Source of the DNA: a bacterium HR30
Lineage (GTDB): Bacteria > Desulfobacterota > Binatia > HRBIN30
Assembly (NCBI GenBank): GCA_002898795.1
Contig: BEIG01000030.1
Span: 1 to 32,953, forward strand
DNA length: 32,953 nt
Reading direction: 5' to 3'
Part shown: positions 28,577 to 32,953 of the stretch, one piece after another
Layout of the letters: each line of letters begins with the position of its first letter
How positions within the stretch are numbered: the first letter of the stretch is position 1
Translations under genes and position numbers: made by a program
The notes under the pieces: generated by a model
The model's input: only the letters and a program-made list of their open reading frames with translations
Told to the model about the DNA's origin: nothing
Database searches by the model: none

Positions 28577-29805
28577 AGCTCTTCCGAATGACCCTTCGGG
28601 CAGCATTGGTAGCGCTCCGACGCAACAAGCTTCGCTCGGCTTTGACCATGCTCGGAATCATCATTGGCGTGGCGGCCGTCGTTGCCATGGTGAGCATTGG
28701 CCAAGGGGCCACGGCGGCCGTGCAAGCTCAGATTCGCAGCCTAGGAACGAACTTGCTGATGGTGATCCCCGGGGCTACCACGGCAGCAGGGGCGCGCTCC
28801 GGCTGGGGTGGTGTTTCCACGCTAACCGTCGGCGACGCCCGGGCAATCGAGCGGGAGTGTTCCGCGGTTGCAGCAGTGACGTACCTCCGGCGGCAAGTGG
28901 TGCAAGTCGTCCACGCAGATCAAAATTGGTCGACGGTAGCCCAAGGCACAACCAGTACGTTCCCCGTAGTGCGGGAGTGGAACGTAGCACGGGGCCGGTT
29001 TTTCACGGCCCAGGAGGAAGAGGGCGCGGCGCGCGTAGCCGTGATCGGACAAACCGTCGTGGATCAACTGTTCGGTGTGGGACAAGATCCCATCGGCGCG
29101 ATCATCCGGGTACGCAACGTCGCGTTCGAGGTCATTGGGGTTCTCGAAGCCAAAGGCCAAACCACTTGGGGGCAAGACCAAGATGATGTCCTCGTCCTTC
29201 CCTTTTCCACAGCCGAAAAGCGCGTGTTTGGAACCCAGCTCTTCAACGTGGTCGATATGATCTTTGTTTCCGCCCGTTCAACGGCCGACATTCCCGAAGC
29301 AGCCAAGCAAATCCGCGCCTTGCTACGGCAGCGACACCGCATTCCTACGGGAGAGGACGATGATTTTACGGTACGCTCTCTCGACGACATGGCTCGGGCA
29401 TCGGAAACGGCGAGCCGGGTGATGACCAACTTGCTTTTCGCCGTGGCGTCCATCTCCCTGATCGTCGGCGGCATTGGCATCATGAACATCATGCTGGTCT
29501 CCGTAACCGAACGAACCCGAGAAATCGGGTTACGCATGGCCGTTGGAGCCAAGCCTCGCCACGTTCTACTCCAATTTCTCACTGAGGCTGTTGTGCTGAG
29601 CGCTGTCGGGGGCGGCATCGGGGCCTTGGTGGGAATCATTGGGTCCCTCCTGATCGCCCACCTCGGCGGATGGCCAACTCTGCTCTCCCCCGTAGCCGTG
29701 GCCGGGGCCCTTTTGTTTTCCGCCGCTGTGGGCATTTTTTTCGGCTACTACCCTTCGTGGAAGGCTTCGCGCCTCGAACCCATCGCTGCGTTGCGGTACG
29801 AGTGA
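28573..29805 (+). CDS. MacB-type ABC transporter permease (FtsX/MacB core domain)
   Basis: ALRRNKLRSALTMLGIIIGVAAVVAMVSIGQGA N-terminus; C-terminal GGIGIMNIMLVSVTERTREIGLRMAVGAKPRHVLLQFLTEAVVLS. Confidence 0.95.
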   Translation: MKLFRMTLRAALVALRRNKLRSALTMLGIIIGVAAVVAMVSIGQGATAAVQAQIRSLGTNLLMVIPGATTAAGARSGWGGVSTLTVGDARAIERECSAVAAVTYLRRQVVQVVHADQNWSTVAQGTTSTFPVVREWNVARGRFFTAQEEEGAARVAVIGQTVVDQLFGVGQDPIGAIIRVRNVAFEVIGVLEAKGQTTWGQDQDDVLVLPFSTAEKRVFGTQLFNVVDMIFVSARSTADIPEAAKQIRALLRQRHRIPTGEDDDFTVRSLDDMARASETASRVMTNLLFAVASISLIVGGIGIMNIMLVSVTERTREIGLRMAVGAKPRHVLLQFLTEAVVLSAVGGGIGALVGIIGSLLIAHLGGWPTLLSPVAVAGALLFSAAVGIFFGYYPSWKASRLEPIAALRYE

Positions 29806-29836
29806 GCCTCCCGCCCCGCGTGTGACGAGGAGGCTC
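29804..29836. terminator. Possible terminator between convergent genes
   Basis: GAGCCTCC...GGAGGCTC 8-bp arms overlapping the permease stop, followed by GTCTTTAT (weak T tract). Confidence 0.4.
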
Positions 29837-29840
29837 GTCT

Positions 29841-30239
29841 TTATCGAATGAGCTGCATGCCGAAGAACACGTGCGCGGCTGCGATCAACATGGTCAAAGC
29901 ACCGACCCACGGGTGAAGTTGGCGGACCAATACGAGATGCATGAACGGCCGAGAGCAAAACAGTAGTAACAACAGACATACCAGTAACGTCCCAGAGCGG
30001 AAGTGCACGGAAGAAGCAGCAGTGAGATCCGAACGCACCGACCAGACCATCAAAACGCCCCCTGCGTGCGCAAGCAGGGCAGCGGCACAAACCCACGGAC
30101 CCAAGCGCGCGTGGAGTTGACGAGCTTCGCGACACCTCAGGCTCGACCCCCTGCCTCGAAGGCCAAAGTGACCCAGAATAAAAACAAATCCCACGACTAC
30201 CGCGCCAAAAATCGGATGAGCGTACGCTAGCCAACCCAT
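29841..30239 (-). CDS. Small His-rich integral membrane protein (DUF4079/cytochrome b561-like)
   Basis: About four hydrophobic segments with recurrent His: YAHPIFGAVVVGFVFILGHFG, LLAHAGGVLMVW, LHPWVGALTMLIAAAHVFFGMQLI. Confidence 0.6.
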   Translation of the reverse strand: MGWLAYAHPIFGAVVVGFVFILGHFGLRGRGSSLRCREARQLHARLGPWVCAAALLAHAGGVLMVWSVRSDLTAASSVHFRSGTLLVCLLLLLFCSRPFMHLVLVRQLHPWVGALTMLIAAAHVFFGMQLIR

Positions 30240-30654
30240 GCTTCCATCAATGTCGAGTGGGAAAGACTTCTACCGGTCTAACAAACAAATGGGGATGGGA
30301 GGGATACCGGACCGAAACTAACTCCTCGCGAGGAACGAACCGGAGGGGTCTGAATCCTACGGTCCGCAACCATGGCTCACACCGCCGCGGCAGCGGTGCC
30401 TTGTAAGCTTCACGTCGACGCTCAAAAAGCGAGCTCACCGAGGTTGGTGGCTCCGAGAGTCCTTGCTTGCTCCCAAGCGAGGGGGTCCACCGACAAGGCT
30501 CCACGGGGACGCTCCAGAACCTTGGGTCGCCGTCAAGGCAGTACACGGTTGAGACGAACAATGCGGACAACAACGATTGCCTCTGAAGTGCCGCTCGTGT
30601 ATCGTAAAAACCGCAAATTGGGGGAAGCGAGCAGGGGAAATTCCGGGGGCAGCC

Positions 30655-31602
30655 ATGGCAGAAGCACTTCGGCGTACGCGGCGAAAACGGGCAATTCGTA
30701 AGCATACTGGACTTTTCAAACCGCGCACCCGCTTAGACGGAGCGATCCGTAAACTCGAAGATGCACTGACTCGAGACTGGAAGCAAGTTGCCCGGCAAGT
30801 ACACGAGTTCGCTTCACGTTTCCACGACTACTCACCGTTCAACCGCTGGCTCATTTTCTCTCAGCGGCCGGATGCAACTCTGGTCAAGGGCCGCAAACAG
30901 TGGCTCGAGGAACATGGGCGAGTGGTACGCAAGGGAGCTCGCGCCATTCACATCTTGGCACCAAAGCTGAAGCCGGGCCAGATAGGCCGGACCGGTTTTT
31001 TTCAAACGGTCAAAGTCTACGACGTGTCCGATACGGAGGGACCTCCTTTCGAAGTCCCGTATTTGGGCCAGATCGTAGATCAAGGCAAACGGGCAGCCCA
31101 GCTTCTTGGAATGCTGGAGAATTGGGTCCGCCGAAGCGGCCTCGAGCTGAAGTACGAACCACCCCCAGCGCTCAATGAACTGGTGTGGGGAGCCACCAAC
31201 GGCATTATCATTTGGATTCGCCCCGATCTGAAAACAGCGGAACGCCTAGCCGTCCTTGCCCACGAGATCGCTCATGTGAAACTCCATTTTCGGACGAAGG
31301 ATCGTGGACATGGCCTTTTTGTCGATTTTGTCGAGCGACTGCGCCAGGCCCTTGTTCAAGAGCTCGAGGCGGAGCTCACCTCGTTTCTGCTGCTGGAAAT
31401 GTTCGGCATCGATAGTTCCCGCAGTGCTGCAGTGTACTTGAATAGTTGGGAAGCAAGCGCGGAGAAGGTTCGAGCCCGCGCGGAGCGTTGCTTTCTTGTG
31501 GCATGCTCCGTCCTGCGCGAATGCGAACAAAAGCGTTACCGGAAGGTGATCGACAAAGGCCAGAGCCGCATACCTTCCGAAGCGCGTGCGGCTTTACTCT
31601 AG
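30655..31602 (+). CDS. ArdC-like ssDNA-binding domain / zinc metalloprotease (antirestriction-type) protein
   Basis: ArdC_N-like YSPFNRWLIFSQRPDATLVKGRKQWLEEHGRVVRKGARAIHILAPK plus HEIAH zinc motif (LAHEIAHVKLHF). Start could be 30577; ATG 30655 preferred. Confidence 0.8.
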   Translation: MAEALRRTRRKRAIRKHTGLFKPRTRLDGAIRKLEDALTRDWKQVARQVHEFASRFHDYSPFNRWLIFSQRPDATLVKGRKQWLEEHGRVVRKGARAIHILAPKLKPGQIGRTGFFQTVKVYDVSDTEGPPFEVPYLGQIVDQGKRAAQLLGMLENWVRRSGLELKYEPPPALNELVWGATNGIIIWIRPDLKTAERLAVLAHEIAHVKLHFRTKDRGHGLFVDFVERLRQALVQELEAELTSFLLLEMFGIDSSRSAAVYLNSWEASAEKVRARAERCFLVACSVLRECEQKRYRKVIDKGQSRIPSEARAALL

Positions 31603-31641
31603 TTGGCAAAGGCCCCACTCCGGTGTCCCCGTACATTCCCA

Positions 31642-31655
31642 CACGCCTAGGCGTG
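31642..31655. repeat. Perfect 14-bp palindrome
   Basis: CACGCCTAGGCGTG, intergenic between the ardC-like gene and the alcohol dehydrogenase. Confidence 0.7.
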
Positions 31656-31880
31656 CAAGGCGATTGACGGCACGCGGAATGGAGTGCGGGCGATCGATTC
31701 AGCATCCGGTGGGCGTTCACGAAAGACGCCGCTCAGCGCGAGCGACCACCCTTTCGCTTTCAACTCGAGCAAGGTTCAGCAAGGCTGCCAAAGAATTTCC
31801 AAAGTTGCGGCCGCACCTGAATCAGGATCTAATTCTCGCACGCCCCTTGCCGACGGCCGGTTCCGTCCTCAGCTCCTGAT

Positions 31881-32953
31881 TCACTGGCCACTCCCTGCTG
31901 CATCTGGAAACGTAAACAATACTTTCACGGCCCGGTGAGTACCTTGGTCGTAGCAAGCCAAGAACGCGCGCTTGTACTCATCGAGGCGGAAGCGGTGGGT
32001 AATGATGGGGGTACAGTCCAGCCCGTACCGCCGCACGATTTCGAAATACCATTCCATCGCATGCTGCCGGCGCCCTTCCCACTCCTCCACTCCAAACGCA
32101 TTCGATCCCACCAGGGAAATTTCCTTGAAGTACAGCGGTGTCCACTCGAACCGCTGCGGCATCTCCACTCCAGTGACCACGATTGTGCCCCGGCTGCGGG
32201 TAATCCGCACACCCACCTCGATGCTCTCCGGAGAGCCCACGGAATCGTAGACCACGTCGACCCCGCCATCGAGCATCGGTAACCCCCGCCAGGGCCGCCA
32301 TACCTCGCTGCCCGTCAGCTCCGCCACCCGCTCCACAATGCCCAACCGCGGCCGCCAGGGAATGACTTCGAGCGCACCCAAGCGCCGCGCCAATTCCATT
32401 TGATGGGGGAAACGAGCAATCGCCCAGATTCGGGTCTTCGGAAAAAGGGTCCGCAAAATCGCAATGTTCAGCAGCCCGAGGGTTCCGCAGCCATACACTA
32501 GGGCGGTTCCGTCTGTAGGGGGCGGGTGACGTAAGGTGGCGTGCAACGAAACCGAGAATGGGTCAGCGAGTACGGCGGTGTCAAACGACACGTCTTCGGG
32601 AATGGCGATCAGTTGCGAGAAGTGGGCGGGAACGAACTCCGCAAAGCCACCAGTGGCCTCGCAGCAATTGCCGTGGTGAATTCCCGGAGGCAAGGCGCCG
32701 CGCACGAAGTTGAGACACTGAGCGTAGTCGCCCGTAGCGCACCATCGGCAGGGCGGATCGATTCCGCGCGGCCCGCACGACAACCATGGGTTCAGCACTA
32801 CGCGCCGGCCAAGCCAGCTTTGCTCGACGCCGGGGCCAACGGCATCCACGTATCCCACCACCTCGTGGCCGAGAACCTGAGGAAACGAGATCACGGCCGT
32901 CATGGGGTTGTCCCACGCCCCTTTCAGGAACACTTGCCTGTACTCACTGCCGC
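31881..32953 (-). CDS. Zinc-binding alcohol dehydrogenase (MDR superfamily), N-terminus beyond window
   Basis: LGHEVVGYVDAVGPGVEQSWLGRRVVLNP, structural-Zn Cys cluster CGPRGIDPPCRWCATGDYAQC, VYGCGTLGLLNIAIL; the frame stays open to the window edge (GSEYRQVFLKGAWDNP). Confidence 0.87.
   Translation of the reverse strand, partial: GSEYRQVFLKGAWDNPMTAVISFPQVLGHEVVGYVDAVGPGVEQSWLGRRVVLNPWLSCGPRGIDPPCRWCATGDYAQCLNFVRGALPPGIHHGNCCEATGGFAEFVPAHFSQLIAIPEDVSFDTAVLADPFSVSLHATLRHPPPTDGTALVYGCGTLGLLNIAILRTLFPKTRIWAIARFPHQMELARRLGALEVIPWRPRLGIVERVAELTGSEVWRPWRGLPMLDGGVDVVYDSVGSPESIEVGVRITRSRGTIVVTGVEMPQRFEWTPLYFKEISLVGSNAFGVEEWEGRRQHAMEWYFEIVRRYGLDCTPIITHRFRLDEYKRAFLACYDQGTHRAVKVLFTFPDAAGSGQ

Noticed and set aside
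30247-30728. Several overlapping ORFs on both strands upstream of the ArdC-like gene
   Set aside because: Mutually overlapping, no recognisable motifs; treated as intergenic.
31446-31938. Small + strand ORFs between the ArdC-like gene and the alcohol dehydrogenase
   Set aside because: Overlapping frames with low-complexity Ser/Arg-rich translations and no homology I recognise.

Overview
The 33 kb window is GC-rich, almost fully coding and bacterial. I infer a Binatota-like or deltaproteobacterial lineage from the hopanoid genes, the TPT-linker/DUF4215-type surface protein and the F420-type enzyme; this was not tested. Left to right: the C-terminal codons of a probable hpnD, then hpnE-hpnG-hpnH with no squalene-hopene cyclase between E and G; a convergent KUP K+ transporter; a large secreted protein (signal peptide, Cys-rich repeat, about 115-aa Thr/Pro linker, Ig-like domain, then about 500 aa resembling a BPI/LBP-type TULIP lipid-binding fold); a conserved unknown protein; a luciferase-like (LLM/F420-type) oxidoreductase with an apparent lipoprotein signal; an IVD-like acyl-CoA dehydrogenase; and a cytochrome P450. 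Two TetR-headed efflux operons follow: TetR-MFP-RND-TolC, and TetR-TolC-MFP-RND-MacA-MacB(ATPase)-MacB(permease). The window ends with a small His-rich membrane protein, an orphan ArdC-like antirestriction/metalloprotease protein and a partial Zn-alcohol dehydrogenase. The most interesting items are the putative bacterial BPI/TULIP protein, the seven-gene RND+MacAB operon sharing one TolC, the lipoprotein-type LLM enzyme, palindromic operators at both TetR start codons, and a perfect 12-bp-arm hairpin inside the surface-protein gene. No tRNA, rRNA, CRISPR array or transposase was recognised.
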